64,000 nucleotides of DNA from Terriglobales bacterium (GCA_025934735.1 JAICWP010000002.1:1-64000); one strand, 5' to 3'. Positions 36,310-45,369 are shown, numbered from the stretch's first letter. Notes: generated by a model not told the origin, from the letters alone. Made by a program: numbers and translations.

Positions 36310-37257
36310 ATGTTGAAAGAAGTCCTGAACGAGATCGGAAGGCGGGACCGGTTCCTGCTGACCTCGCATGCGCGGCCCGATGGCGATGCCGTGGGTTCAG
36401 TGCTGGCCTGCTGGCAAATTCTGCGCCAGCTGGGGAAAGAGGCGCAGGTAGTCATGGCCGACCCGGTGCCCGTTATCTACCGGCCCTTGCCCTTTGCCGA
36501 TTCCATTGTGCAGGCGAGCGAGATCACCAACGGTTTCGACGCCGCCATCATCCTGGAATGCGACAGCGTGCAGCGCACGCGCCTGGAAGGACTGGACGGC
36601 CGGTTCCTTATCAACATTGACCATCACAGCTCGGCGCGGCCTTTCGCCCATGTCAACTGGATTGACCCCCACGCCTGCGCCACCGCGGAAATGGTTTACC
36701 GGCTGGCGCGGCAGGCAGGCGTACCCATCTCGCCGGAAATTGCCACCTGCCTCTACACCGCGGTCCTGACCGACACCGGCTCCTTCAGTTTTGTAGGCAC
36801 GAGCGAGCACACTTTCTCTTTAGCCCGCGAGTTGGTGCTGTGCGGCGCCGATCCGGCGCGCATCGCGCAGGGCGTGTACTTTTCCCACCCCACTTCCAAG
36901 ATGCGCCTGCTGGGGGCGGCGCTCTCTAATCTGCACCGCGAAGGGAAGGTCACCTGGATGTGGGTGACGCGCGAGCACATGGAGCGCTGCGAGGCCAGCG
37001 ACGAGGATTGTGAAGGCCTGGTCAATTACGCTTTGGCCATCGAAGGCGTTGAGGTTTCCATCTTCTTCCGCGAGCTTTCCGACCACCGCTACCGCGTGAG
37101 CCTGCGCAGCAAGGGCGAGGTGAACGTGGCCAAGGTCGCAGAACATTTTGGCGGCGGGGGCCACGATTGCGCCAGCGGTTGCTCCATTGATGGCCCCCTC
37201 TCCGTCGCCGTGGGCCGCATTATGGCGCAACTCGGCTTATCTCCCACCGTACAGTAA
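36310..37257 (+). CDS. nrnA: Bifunctional oligoribonuclease/PAP phosphatase (NrnA-like DHH protein)
   Basis: A 315-aa DHH/DHHA1 phosphoesterase. NrnA-type enzymes degrade nano-RNA and/or dephosphorylate pAp. Catalytic motifs are visible: SHARPDGDAVGS near residue 20, DHHSSARPFAHVNWIDP at about residue 105, and the DHHA1 motif FGGGGHDCASGCSI near the end. It follows rbfA by 49 bases, where many bacteria have nrnA before truB; truB is absent here. Substrate preference cannot be told. Confidence 0.9.
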   Translation: MLKEVLNEIGRRDRFLLTSHARPDGDAVGSVLACWQILRQLGKEAQVVMADPVPVIYRPLPFADSIVQASEITNGFDAAIILECDSVQRTRLEGLDGRFLINIDHHSSARPFAHVNWIDPHACATAEMVYRLARQAGVPISPEIATCLYTAVLTDTGSFSFVGTSEHTFSLARELVLCGADPARIAQGVYFSHPTSKMRLLGAALSNLHREGKVTWMWVTREHMERCEASDEDCEGLVNYALAIEGVEVSIFFRELSDHRYRVSLRSKGEVNVAKVAEHFGGGGHDCASGCSIDGPLSVAVGRIMAQLGLSPTVQ

Positions 37258-37384
37258 ACTTCCGAAAGAGCAGAAGGCCAGTGGTGCCGTCGGCGCCGCA
37301 CCTGAAGCTGCTCACAATTGAGAGCTGGCATCTGAGAACTGACGCCTGACAACCGAATCTGACAACCGGGAGCTGAGGACCAGC
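37258..37384. repeat. Word-repeat element upstream of the ArnT-like gene, GAACTGAG type, copy 4
   Basis: AGCTGCTCACAATTGAGAGC, CATCTGAGAACTGACGCCTG and CTGACAACCGGGAGCTGAGG run up to the next gene. Words GAGAACTGA, CTGACAACCG and GAGCTGAGG are tandem and degenerate. GAGGA (37375-37379) within it sits 5 bases before the candidate CTG start of the next gene. Confidence 0.6.
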
Positions 37385-38977
37385 CTGGAGTGGCTCACTC
37401 TGGCCGGCTTCTGCGCTTTTCTTTTTTACTTCGGCCTGGGCGCCTTCGGCCTGGTGGGCGCCGACGAACCCCGCTACGCCCAGGTAGCGCGGGAAATGCT
37501 CGAGCGCCACAACTGGGTCACACCCTTTCTGTACGGCCATCCCTGGCTGGAGAAGCCCGTCCTGTACTACTGGCAGGCGATGCTCTGCTACAAAATTTTC
37601 GGCGTGAGTGACTGGGTGGCGCGCCTGCCATCGGCGCTGGATGCCACTGCCCTGGTGGTGGCCATCTATCTTTTCTTCCGCCAGTTTCGCCGTGGATTCC
37701 AGCTGGATGCGGCGCTGATCACCGCTTCCACCGCGGGAATCATCGGTCTTTCGCGCAGCGCCTCGACCGACATGCCTCTGGCCGCGACCTTCACCATCGC
37801 GCTAGTTGCATGGCTGGCCTGGTACGAAGGCGGAAGACGCCGCTGGCTGCTGGTGTTCTATTTCTTCCTTGCGATGGCAACATTGGCTAAGGGGCCGGTG
37901 GCGGTCACGCTGGCGGGCATCATCATTCTGCTGTTTGCCATCGCCTGGCGGAATTTGCCACTGGTCGCGCAAACCTTGTGGTGGCCGGGCGTGCTGCTGT
38001 TCTTTGCCGCCGCGCTGCCCTGGTACATCGCGGTACAGCGCCAGAACCCCACATTCTTCCACAGCTTTATTTTTGAGCAGAACATTGCCCGCTTCAGCAG
38101 CAACTTGTATCACCACGTTCAGCCCTGGTGGTATTTCGTGCCCGTGCTGCTGCTGGCTGTCGTACCTTGGACTTTTTTGGTCATTGCCGCCTTCGCCGGG
38201 GCGGTGCGTCGCTGGAAACGCGAGCCCGACGGCGAAGATTCGACCATTCCCGCCGACAGCTTCTTCCTGACCTGGATCACGGTTGTTCTGGTGTTCTTCT
38301 CCGCTTCGCACTCCAAGCTGCCGGCCTACATTCTGCCGGCGGTGCCGGCTTGCGCCATGCTACTGGCGGATTATCTGCAGCGTGTGATCGTGGCCGGCAA
38401 ACGTCCACACATGGCCTGGCTGGTTCTGCACGCGGCCATGGCGGCGGGGGTAATGGGACCGGCGCTGCTGGTGGCCTACATCGCCGTGGGGCGCCCCGCC
38501 ACCGGGCAGGCGCTGGCAATCGCCATCGTGGTCTGCGCGGTCGTCTTTGTTGCCCTCCTGATCACCCTGGCCCGACGCGGAGTGCGTGTGCTGCGCTTTG
38601 TGACCCTGGTGCCCATCATTCTGGGAGTTGGGTTTATTCTTCAGCGCGGTGCCACCTACGTGGACCGCACGCAGTCGGCGCGGCCCGTGGCCCAGGATCT
38701 AGCGGCCATGGAAACCACTCCGCTGCCCATTGCTGTCTTCAATGCCACCCGGGACACGGAATACGGCCTGGCCTTCTACCGCAACCAAATGGTTTCTAAT
38801 TACAACCGCGGTGAGATTCCCGCAGGTCAGCATTTGCTGGTGGCGCGCGAGGGCTCGGACGAGCAGCTGAAAACCCTCCTGCCGGAGCGGCGCATTTCTC
38901 ATCTCGGTGGCCTGGCCACCGAGCACCTGGAATACTTTTGGGTGAGCGCGCCAGGCATGCAGATGAAACATCGGTAG
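37385..38977 (+). CDS. ArnT/PMT-like glycosyltransferase with probable CTG start
   Basis: This GT-C membrane transferase moves a polyprenyl-phosphate-linked sugar onto an acceptor such as lipid A or protein. Its first loop has LVGADEPRYAQVAREMLERH and WLEKPVLYYWQAML, the ArnT/PMT signature with the catalytic Asp-Glu. About 11 membrane segments follow, and the C-terminal domain is soluble. No ATG, GTG or TTG precedes the first membrane segment in frame (37343 to 37454), so CTG 37385, with GAGGA upstream, is proposed. Annotation from GTG 37454 would delete that segment. The sugar is unknown. Confidence 0.7.
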   Translation: MEWLTLAGFCAFLFYFGLGAFGLVGADEPRYAQVAREMLERHNWVTPFLYGHPWLEKPVLYYWQAMLCYKIFGVSDWVARLPSALDATALVVAIYLFFRQFRRGFQLDAALITASTAGIIGLSRSASTDMPLAATFTIALVAWLAWYEGGRRRWLLVFYFFLAMATLAKGPVAVTLAGIIILLFAIAWRNLPLVAQTLWWPGVLLFFAAALPWYIAVQRQNPTFFHSFIFEQNIARFSSNLYHHVQPWWYFVPVLLLAVVPWTFLVIAAFAGAVRRWKREPDGEDSTIPADSFFLTWITVVLVFFSASHSKLPAYILPAVPACAMLLADYLQRVIVAGKRPHMAWLVLHAAMAAGVMGPALLVAYIAVGRPATGQALAIAIVVCAVVFVALLITLARRGVRVLRFVTLVPIILGVGFILQRGATYVDRTQSARPVAQDLAAMETTPLPIAVFNATRDTEYGLAFYRNQMVSNYNRGEIPAGQHLLVAREGSDEQLKTLLPERRISHLGGLATEHLEYFWVSAPGMQMKHR

Positions 38978-39090
38978 TCGGTATTGGGAGTTAGTAGTTT
39001 GGGGGTCAGTAGCGGGCATTTTAGTGACCCGCTAAAAGCTACGAGCCACCAATTACCAGCTGCCAATTTCTCGGTACTCGGTACTGTTTT
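38978..39090. repeat. Word-repeat element, GTACT / AGTAG type, copy 2
   Basis: Between the ArnT-like gene and the GNAT gene lie TCGGTATTGGGAGTTAGTAG, then the inner hairpin GGGTCAGTAGCGGG-CATTTTA-GTGACCCGCT, and CAATTACCAGCTGCCAATTT, CTCGGTACTCGGTACTG. AGCGGG and CCCGCT pair across CATTTTAGTGA. It is a mosaic of several of the words seen elsewhere. Confidence 0.55.
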
Positions 39091-39224
39091 TGTTCCCCGA
39101 GTTTGCCCTCAGCCGACGGAAGCACTAGACTTCCCCTTTCGCTTGGCGTGCGAATGCGGGCGGAGTGTTGCCGCTCCAGGGAGATTCTGTGGCCCTTCTG
39201 GCACATCCATTCAGGTTGGGCGCG

Positions 39225-40172
39225 ATGGAGATCCTCGACCTCAGGCACTTTTCGTCGGCAGACCTGCGCCCCTTGCTGGAAGGGGAGGCGCAGGTGTGGT
39301 CGCGCCTGCTTTCCTGGGACTACCGCGGCTCGGCGGAGATGATTCTGCGTTACGTGGATGCCAAAATCCTGCCGGGCTATGCTGCCATCGAGCGCGGGCG
39401 CATTTTCGGCTATTCGTTCTTTGTTTACGAAGGCAGCAAGGGCGTGATTGGCGATTTGTTCGTGGGCGGCAATGGCAGCGGGGCGGAGAGCGAACACGCC
39501 ATCGAGGTTCGCCTGCTCACCCACGTAATCGAGACTTTGCAACGCTCACCCGGCATTCACCGCGTGGAGGCGCAGCTGCTGGTGCACGAGACGGGAGGTG
39601 TGGCGCAGCCCTTTCTCGACCAGGGTTTCCGCCGCCATCCCCGGCTGTTCATGGTATTGCCGCTGCGCTCGGCCGCCCTGGCAGCCCCGAAGCTGCCGGC
39701 GGACATCGAAATTCGCCCCTGGACCGAGCATGACTATCAGGCGGCTGCCGCCGTGATCACCGCCGCCTATCGCGGGCATATTGATTCCGAAATCAACGAC
39801 CAGTACCGCAGCCTGAGCGGTTCCGTGCGCTTCCTCAACAATATTGTGCGTTTTCCCGGATGCGGTATATTCGACGCGGAGGCCTCGTTCGCAGCGGTGC
39901 ACAAGGCCACGCGCTCGGTCATCGGGGTAATCCTGTGCTCGCGCGTTAAGAATGACGTGGGCCACGTTACCCAGGTGTGCGTCATGCCAGAACTGCGTGG
40001 CCAGGGTATTGGGGAAGCTCTGCTGGCCGCCAGCACGCACGCCCTTCAGCAGCGCGGCTTCAATCTGCTTTCCCTCACCGTCACCCAGGCGAACGACCGT
40101 GCCGTCGCCCTCTATGAGCGCCTGGGCTTTTCGATCACCCGCGTGTTCGATGCGTTTGTGTGGGAAGGGTAG
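39225..40172 (+). CDS. GNAT family N-acetyltransferase
   Basis: A protein of 315 aa from the preferred ATG at 39225 (the frame is open from GTG 39165). The C-terminal half carries the acetyl-CoA-binding motif A (QVCVMPELRGQGIGEALLAA, with the RGQGIG loop), and ALYERLGFSITRVFDAFVW ends it. The N-terminal half (MEILDLRHFSSADLRPLLEG) looks like a second, diverged GNAT domain. The substrate is unknown. The context does not help. Confidence 0.8.
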   Translation: MEILDLRHFSSADLRPLLEGEAQVWSRLLSWDYRGSAEMILRYVDAKILPGYAAIERGRIFGYSFFVYEGSKGVIGDLFVGGNGSGAESEHAIEVRLLTHVIETLQRSPGIHRVEAQLLVHETGGVAQPFLDQGFRRHPRLFMVLPLRSAALAAPKLPADIEIRPWTEHDYQAAAAVITAAYRGHIDSEINDQYRSLSGSVRFLNNIVRFPGCGIFDAEASFAAVHKATRSVIGVILCSRVKNDVGHVTQVCVMPELRGQGIGEALLAASTHALQQRGFNLLSLTVTQANDRAVALYERLGFSITRVFDAFVWEG

Positions 40173-40178
40173 CTGCCG

Positions 40179-40364
40179 TTAGTGCCTGATCACCCACATG
40201 ATCCAGCCGGCGGCAATCACGCCGCCGATGAACATGGCGAAGCAGTAGGCGCCATACCGTACCTGGTCGCGCGTGCCTTCGCGCTGGGTAATGCCGAAGA
40301 CCACGGAAGCAAACACCGCGAACAATAACGCGGAAGTGAAATGGGAGAGAGCCAGGCCGGTCAT
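40179..40364 (-). CDS. Small two-helix membrane protein
   Basis: A 61-aa protein with two hydrophobic segments (SALLFAVFASVVFGI and CFAMFIGGVIAAGWIMWVI) joined by a charged loop (TQREGTRDQVRYG). Its ATG overlaps the stop of the preceding gene (ATGA), so it is translated as part of that operon. The family is not recognised. Its tight linkage suggests it works with the upstream membrane protein. Confidence 0.65.
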   Translation of the reverse strand: MTGLALSHFTSALLFAVFASVVFGITQREGTRDQVRYGAYCFAMFIGGVIAAGWIMWVIRH

Positions 40365-40780
40365 TTCTTTTTCCCTATGGCGATGTGATAGGCATCCACC
40401 GCGCTGATAAAGTTGAGCAGCCCGGCCACAATGATGAACTTGGTGCCGTAATCGGCGGTGGCGTGCTGGATCATGCCCTGGCCGTAATCCAGGGCGCGGC
40501 TCACAATGTAAAGCCCGCCGGCCCCCACGTCGCCAATAAAGCCGAGGATATCGAGCACCTCGCCGCTATTGGGCTGGTACACGTGGCCGCTCATGGCCAG
40601 GCCCAGGATGTACATGCTGATGATGCAGCCCATCAGCAGGAGGCCGCGAATCCAGCGTTTCTGCGCCAGGTGACCGGCGCCGGGAATAAGCCAGCCCAGG
40701 GCGGGCGCCACCACTGCCATCATGGTCAAGGGCGGCGCGGCGATTTCCGCGGTTGCCGATTTCGATCGGGAATTTGCCAT
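40361..40780 (-). CDS. Small membrane protein, DUF6677-like
   Basis: A 139-aa protein with about four hydrophobic segments and the motif LGWLIPGAGHLAQKRWIRGL that I associate with the DUF6677 family; that name is from memory and unchecked. The ATG at 40780 overlaps the stop of the M24 peptidase gene by one base (TGATG), and its own stop overlaps the next ATG by 4, so all three are translationally coupled. Role unknown. Confidence 0.65.
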   Translation of the reverse strand: MANSRSKSATAEIAAPPLTMMAVVAPALGWLIPGAGHLAQKRWIRGLLLMGCIISMYILGLAMSGHVYQPNSGEVLDILGFIGDVGAGGLYIVSRALDYGQGMIQHATADYGTKFIIVAGLLNFISAVDAYHIAIGKKK

Positions 40781-41946
40781 CAGATAATCACAATCTCGTT
40801 TTGGATTTTTCCTGTCACTTCCGACGAGCGCTCGCGCACCAGCATGTTGATTTCGCTGCGCACCCCCCACTCGGGGAAGTAAATGCCGGGTTCGATAGAA
40901 AAACAGCTATTGGGCAGAACCTGGCGCTCGTCGTGAACTTCCAGGTTATCCATGTTGGCGCCATTGGCATGAACTTCGGTGCCGATGGAGTGCCCGGTGC
41001 GGTGAATGAAGTACTGGCCGTAACCGTGCGAGGCGATGTGGTCGCGCGTGGCCTTGTCCACTTCCCATCCCTGCAGCTTGCGGCCGGAGGACACAGCTGA
41101 CTTCACTGTGCTGATGCCAGCATCACGCGCCCCTCGCACGATGTCAAAAATCTCGCGCTGCCGCTCCGAAGCCGCGGGCCCGATCACGCCCGTCCAGGTG
41201 ATGTCGTAATAGACAGCGTTAGGCCGGTTCTTTTTGCCCCAGATATCAAGCAGGATGAAATCGCCCGCATGGATGTCAGACGAGCGCTCGGCTGCGGGCT
41301 CGTAGTGCGGGTCTCCGCTGTTCGCGCCCACGGAAACATTGGGCGGATCATCGGTGACAATGTTCTCCCGCCGGAACGCCTCCATCAGCCATTGCTGCAT
41401 TTCGTACTCGCTGGTGCCGCTCTGGCGAGCCCGCCGTCCCAGTTCGGGCCAGAAAGCTGTCACGATGCCATCGATCGCGTCCCGCGCCTCGAAGTGGCTG
41501 CGGATCTGGTCTTCCGTCCATGTGGCCTCAAAGCGCGCAACCAGGTCGCCTGAGCTGACTACATTCTTGCCAAAGCTGCGCACCAGGTCCACCGTGCCCG
41601 CGTCCACGAGCGAAACGTAGAACACCAGGTTGTCGGGCGAGTACTGCATGGCCACGTTCTTGTAGGGCGCGAGCATGGCCTTCAGCTTGTCAAACAGTTC
41701 CTGCCAGGCGGAGTACTTTTCTTCCTTGCCGGGCAGCGAGGTCAGGTGGTGCGGCTCGATGCGGTGCGTGAGCTTGGCCGGCTCGCCCTTCGCTGGGATC
41801 ACGTAATACCAGCGCCGCGTCACCATGGTGCCGTCGGGCAGGCCCAGCACCCGGTAGGCAATGGGGTCGCGGTGGTGGTGGTCGTAGAAGAGCCACGCGT
41901 CAATGCCTTGCTGGCGCAGCGCCTCCTGGATCGCAGGCAGGTTCAT
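40780..41946 (-). CDS. M24 family metallopeptidase (Xaa-Pro type)
   Basis: A 388-aa protein with the creatinase-like N-terminal domain (about 1-170) and a C-terminal pita-bread catalytic domain. The metal ligands are visible: Asp in FILLDIWG, Asp in YYDITWTG, His in RTGHSIGTEVH, Glu in FSIEPGIYF and Glu in RSEINMLV. Members are Xaa-Pro aminopeptidases or close relatives; the exact substrate is uncertain. It is first of the three-gene minus-strand set with two small membrane proteins. Confidence 0.85.
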   Translation of the reverse strand: MNLPAIQEALRQQGIDAWLFYDHHHRDPIAYRVLGLPDGTMVTRRWYYVIPAKGEPAKLTHRIEPHHLTSLPGKEEKYSAWQELFDKLKAMLAPYKNVAMQYSPDNLVFYVSLVDAGTVDLVRSFGKNVVSSGDLVARFEATWTEDQIRSHFEARDAIDGIVTAFWPELGRRARQSGTSEYEMQQWLMEAFRRENIVTDDPPNVSVGANSGDPHYEPAAERSSDIHAGDFILLDIWGKKNRPNAVYYDITWTGVIGPAASERQREIFDIVRGARDAGISTVKSAVSSGRKLQGWEVDKATRDHIASHGYGQYFIHRTGHSIGTEVHANGANMDNLEVHDERQVLPNSCFSIEPGIYFPEWGVRSEINMLVRERSSEVTGKIQNEIVII

Positions 41947-42120
41947 GGGGCTAAGAATCTATTCTAAACAACCGTGCCGGGTTTGGGCGAATCCGAGCAG
42001 GGTTTATCCTCGTTTGTCATAATTTTGCGACCGTGATCGGCGAACTCCCTGGATCATCATCAGCAGCGTGAAACAGCTCGGGGTGTTTCGACTCGGCGCG
42101 GGATTGGTTCGCCAGTGTCT

Positions 42121-42133
42121 CGCTCAAGATGAG
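42121..42133 (-). repeat. CTCATCCTGAGCG-like motif, copy 2
   Basis: CGCTCAAGATGAG, the reverse complement of the motif at 14251 with one mismatch. It lies in the 211-base gap between the M24 peptidase gene and holB. Otherwise this gap shows nothing recognisable. Confidence 0.4.
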
Positions 42134-42158
42134 ATTAGCTGAGGGCTCGATCCTCGCT

Positions 42159-43259
42159 TCAGCCCTTTTCTATCGCCGTTGCAAATGCATCCAGGGAGAG
42201 AGAACGCAACAAATTGCGGCGCATGCCGCTTTCCACTTCGCCCAGGCGTTCGCTGGCGGCCGCCAGCCAGGAGAAATCCACGGCTGATGCCAGAGATTTC
42301 AGTTCCGCGCTAATGTCCGTGTTGCGCACCAGGTCGGGCGTGCGGCTGGTCAGGAACATCATGTCCTGCAGCAGGGAATAGGCTGCGCGAATCAGGCGCT
42401 GCGTCTTCTCTTGACCCTCCGCTCCGGCCCTGTAAGTCTCGGTGACTTTGAACAGCGCGCTGTGGTCGCCTCCGGAAATCGCGGATCGCAGCAGTACCAG
42501 CGCGTCGGCGCGTGCGGCGCTATAGGTTTCCACATCGAAGCTGCGCGCCCGTCCGATGGCGCCTTCCGCCAGGCGGGCCGCCAGGGCGCGCTGCTTGGGC
42601 GACCATTGCGGCCGCTGCGCCGCCAGGTCGCGTTCAATCTCTTCCGAGGGCAGCGCCGCCAGCGTCAGCGTGATGCAGCGCGAGCGGATAGTGGCCAGCA
42701 GTTGTCCGGGGTTTTCGGTCAGCAGCAACAGCGTGGCAAATTCCGGTGGTTCCTCCAGCACCTTGAGCAGGGAATTGGCCGCCTCCTTCATGAAAGCCGA
42801 CTGGGTGAAGATGTACACCCTGTGGTGGCCCTCGCCCGGCCGGTAGTAGATAGTTGCAATTACCCGCCGTATCTGGTCCACCTTGATCAGCATCTGCGGC
42901 GGATCCGGCGGGATAATCAGCACATCCGGATGGGTCTGGACCAGGATGCGAGTTTCTTTCTTGTCGGTGTCGCGCAAGCCTTCGCGCGCCTCGACCGCTT
43001 CGGCACATCGCGCTTCCAGATCGTCGGCTTGGGCAATGCGGATGCAGTTGGCGCAGCGGCCGCAGAAATCGGGCAGGCCCTCGGCGTCCCGAGGTTTCTC
43101 CAGGCAGTTCATGGCCTTGGCCACCATCTGCGCCAGCGTGTACTTGCCCGCGCCCCGTGGGCCAGAGAGGATCAGGGCATGAGGGAAGCGGTCGCGCCCC
43201 AGCATTTCGCGCAGGCGGCGGACGGATTCGGCATTGCCGTAAAAGTCAGAGAAACCCAT
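42159..43259 (-). CDS. holB: DNA polymerase III subunit delta'
   Basis: Delta' (366 aa from ATG 43259) is a clamp-loader AAA+ subunit that helps load the beta sliding clamp. The P-loop-like GPRGAGKYT starts at residue 33. Four zinc ligands lie in the CGRCANCIRIAQADDLEARC stretch (typical of clamp-loader DnaX/delta' domains). SKXX-type sensor residues follow in LLKVLEEPPEFATLLLLTEN and RSRCITLTL. The frame opens further left at GTG 43268, but that lies in a repeat. It stands alone without tmk. Confidence 0.9.
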   Translation of the reverse strand: MGFSDFYGNAESVRRLREMLGRDRFPHALILSGPRGAGKYTLAQMVAKAMNCLEKPRDAEGLPDFCGRCANCIRIAQADDLEARCAEAVEAREGLRDTDKKETRILVQTHPDVLIIPPDPPQMLIKVDQIRRVIATIYYRPGEGHHRVYIFTQSAFMKEAANSLLKVLEEPPEFATLLLLTENPGQLLATIRSRCITLTLAALPSEEIERDLAAQRPQWSPKQRALAARLAEGAIGRARSFDVETYSAARADALVLLRSAISGGDHSALFKVTETYRAGAEGQEKTQRLIRAAYSLLQDMMFLTSRTPDLVRNTDISAELKSLASAVDFSWLAAASERLGEVESGMRRNLLRSLSLDAFATAIEKG

Positions 43260-43262
43260 ATT

Positions 43263-43340
43263 CACCACAGAGGCACGGAGACAGAGAGGAATCCAATTTT
43301 GATTCTAGATTGGACCGTGCCTCCGTGTCTCCGTGGTGAG
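43263..43340. repeat. Word-repeat hairpin element, CACGGAG type
   Basis: Left arm CACCACAGAGGCACGGAGAC, AGAGAGG (43263-43290) faces right arm CCGTGCCTCCGTGTCTCCGT, GGTGAG (43315-43340). The reverse complement of the right arm carries the same words CACCAC, GGAG, ACACGGAG in another order. An inner AATCCAA/TTGGA pair tightens the stem. It separates the S9 peptidase gene from holB and could act as a terminator-like barrier. Confidence 0.75.
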
Positions 43341-43344
43341 ATTC

Positions 43345-45369
43345 CTACGGAATTGCCGGCGTGGGTTTGGGCTGGGGTGCGGCGAAGTGCCGGTCGTACC
43401 AGGCGAAAGCGCGCTCCATGTTGTCCACCTGGTGCTTGGGCTCCCGCATGCCGTGGCCTTCGCGCGGGTAGCGCACAAACACCGTCTCCACGCCTACATC
43501 CTTCAGCGCAACATACATTTGCTCCGCCTCGGCGATGGGCACGTCGGGATCGTTTTCCCCGTGCATGAACATGGTGGGCGTGCTCACATTGGCCACATGC
43601 TTAAGCGGCGAACGTTCCCACAGGATGTCCATCAGGTGGTCCTGGTGCGGGTAGGCGCCCCACTCCATGGCCTCGTACTGGTTGTAATAGGTCATGTAGT
43701 TGTAGGAAATGAAATTGGTGATGCCAGCAATGGGAATGGCCGCTTTGAAGATGTTGGTTTGGGTAATCAACCAATCGGTGAGCTGGCCGCCATAGCTGAC
43801 GCCTTCGATGCCCATGCGATCGCGGTCAATCCAGGGGTAGCGGCGCAGCGCGGCATTCACGGCGTAGAGCACGTCCATGGCTTCGTGGCCGTCCTGGTCG
43901 GCGAAAACTGCGTCGGCGAACTTCTGCCCGTAGCCGGTAGAGCCCCGATAGTTCACGTTCAGCACCGCGTAACCATGGGCGGCATAAACCTGGTTGCGGA
44001 AATTCAGCTCTGGACCCTGTTGTCCGTGTGGTCCGCCATGAATGTTCAGGATGAGCGGGTACTTGCGTCCGGCCGTAAAGCCGATGGGCTTGGTCAGAAA
44101 GGCTTCGACGTTCCACTTGAAGTCGTCGCTCAGGTACGAGAACGCTTCCACCGGGGCCAGTTGTTTGCCGCCCAGCACCTGCCGGTTCAGGTCGGTCAAT
44201 GGGCGAGCCGCACCGCCAGCGGCCGAGCGCAGGAGCAGTTCGGCAAAATCCGAGGGGCTGGCGACGGTGTAGGCGATAGCGCCATCTCTTGCCACTGAGA
44301 AAGCGCCTACCCAGCCGGTTTCGCCGACGATCAGCTGGGGCGAGCCGTTGAGGGGAAGCCGATAGAGGCGGTCATTGCCGCGGTCCTGCACGGTAAAGTA
44401 CACGGCCGAGCCGTCGGCGGCCCACTCGGGCGCGCCTTGGCGATCGTCAATTGCAGCTCCGATTTCGCGGCGATCGCTGCCGTCGGAATTCATCACCCAG
44501 ACGTGGGTGTCTTCCATGTTGGTCTCGCGGTCCGTGAGGCCTCGCTTAGTGGCGGCAAAAGCGATCCTGAGGCCATCGGGCGACCAGCGGGGGTAATACT
44601 CCACACCTTCAGTAGCGGTCAGTTGATGGATGGCGCCGTCGGAAGGCCGCACGGTGAACAGGTCGTAGTTGAAGAAGCGGTCGGCGTCGGGGCCGTGCTC
44701 GGCGGCGTAGATAATTTCTTTGCCATCCGGCGACCAGTCAATCGAGTGCTCGTAACCGGTGCCCTTGGTCAATTGGCGCACCTTTGCGGAGGCGAGATCC
44801 ACCACAAAGATGTGCAGCCGGCGGTTGTCGTTGAAATGGCTGTTACCTTCCCAGTAATCGGGCTTGTAGAGGTAACGCGTGATCACCATGGGGTCGCCGG
44901 TGGCGTCCTTGGTTTCCGGCCCGGGCTGTGCGGAAACAAACGCGATCTGCCTGCTGTCAGGCGACCAGGCGACGGTGCGGCCGATGTGTGGTTCGGGGCT
45001 ATTGGTGGACTCCACGGGAGCGAGAAAGCGAATTCCGGAGCCGTCGGCACGTGCGATGAAAAGGCCGGATTTGCCGCTGGAATCGCCGTTATAGGCCAGC
45101 CATTCGCCGTTGGGCGACCACTCCGGATTTCCAGAACTGTCGGCCCCCGCACTTAATTGGAGGCTCTTGCCGCTGCGCAGGTCCAGGATCCAGATCTGCT
45201 CATATGGGCGGCCAGGGCCGTCGTTGCTCTGTACCACGTAGGCGATGTGGTTGCCGTTCGGAGAAAAGGCGGCATCAGTCACCGAGCGCAGGTGGTAAAG
45301 ATCGGTGGGCTGCAGTTGAGCGCAAAGGGGTAAAGCCACAAGGACGAGCCAAAGCGGGAAATGTCGCAA
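43345..45369 (-). CDS. S9 family serine peptidase (prolyl oligopeptidase-like), exported
   Basis: A 674-aa protein with a signal peptide (MRHFPLWLVLVALPLCAQ), a WD40/TolB-like beta-propeller (about 30-400, repeated SPDG and SPNG motifs) and a C-terminal alpha/beta hydrolase domain. The nucleophile is Ser525 in GVSYGGQ, followed by the acidic residue near ENDPDVPIAEAEQ and the His in REGHGMREPKH. It is the acyl-peptide hydrolase/dipeptidyl peptidase type. It probably acts in the periplasm on peptides. Confidence 0.9.
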   Translation of the reverse strand: MRHFPLWLVLVALPLCAQLQPTDLYHLRSVTDAAFSPNGNHIAYVVQSNDGPGRPYEQIWILDLRSGKSLQLSAGADSSGNPEWSPNGEWLAYNGDSSGKSGLFIARADGSGIRFLAPVESTNSPEPHIGRTVAWSPDSRQIAFVSAQPGPETKDATGDPMVITRYLYKPDYWEGNSHFNDNRRLHIFVVDLASAKVRQLTKGTGYEHSIDWSPDGKEIIYAAEHGPDADRFFNYDLFTVRPSDGAIHQLTATEGVEYYPRWSPDGLRIAFAATKRGLTDRETNMEDTHVWVMNSDGSDRREIGAAIDDRQGAPEWAADGSAVYFTVQDRGNDRLYRLPLNGSPQLIVGETGWVGAFSVARDGAIAYTVASPSDFAELLLRSAAGGAARPLTDLNRQVLGGKQLAPVEAFSYLSDDFKWNVEAFLTKPIGFTAGRKYPLILNIHGGPHGQQGPELNFRNQVYAAHGYAVLNVNYRGSTGYGQKFADAVFADQDGHEAMDVLYAVNAALRRYPWIDRDRMGIEGVSYGGQLTDWLITQTNIFKAAIPIAGITNFISYNYMTYYNQYEAMEWGAYPHQDHLMDILWERSPLKHVANVSTPTMFMHGENDPDVPIAEAEQMYVALKDVGVETVFVRYPREGHGMREPKHQVDNMERAFAWYDRHFAAPQPKPTPAIP

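Noticed and set aside
37454-37456. GTG start for the ArnT-like transferase
   Set aside because: It would remove the first membrane segment that precedes the catalytic loop; CTG 37385 explains the data better.
43260-43268. GTG start of holB at 43268
   Set aside because: It lies inside the CACGGAG repeat; ATG 43259 gives the usual N-terminus.
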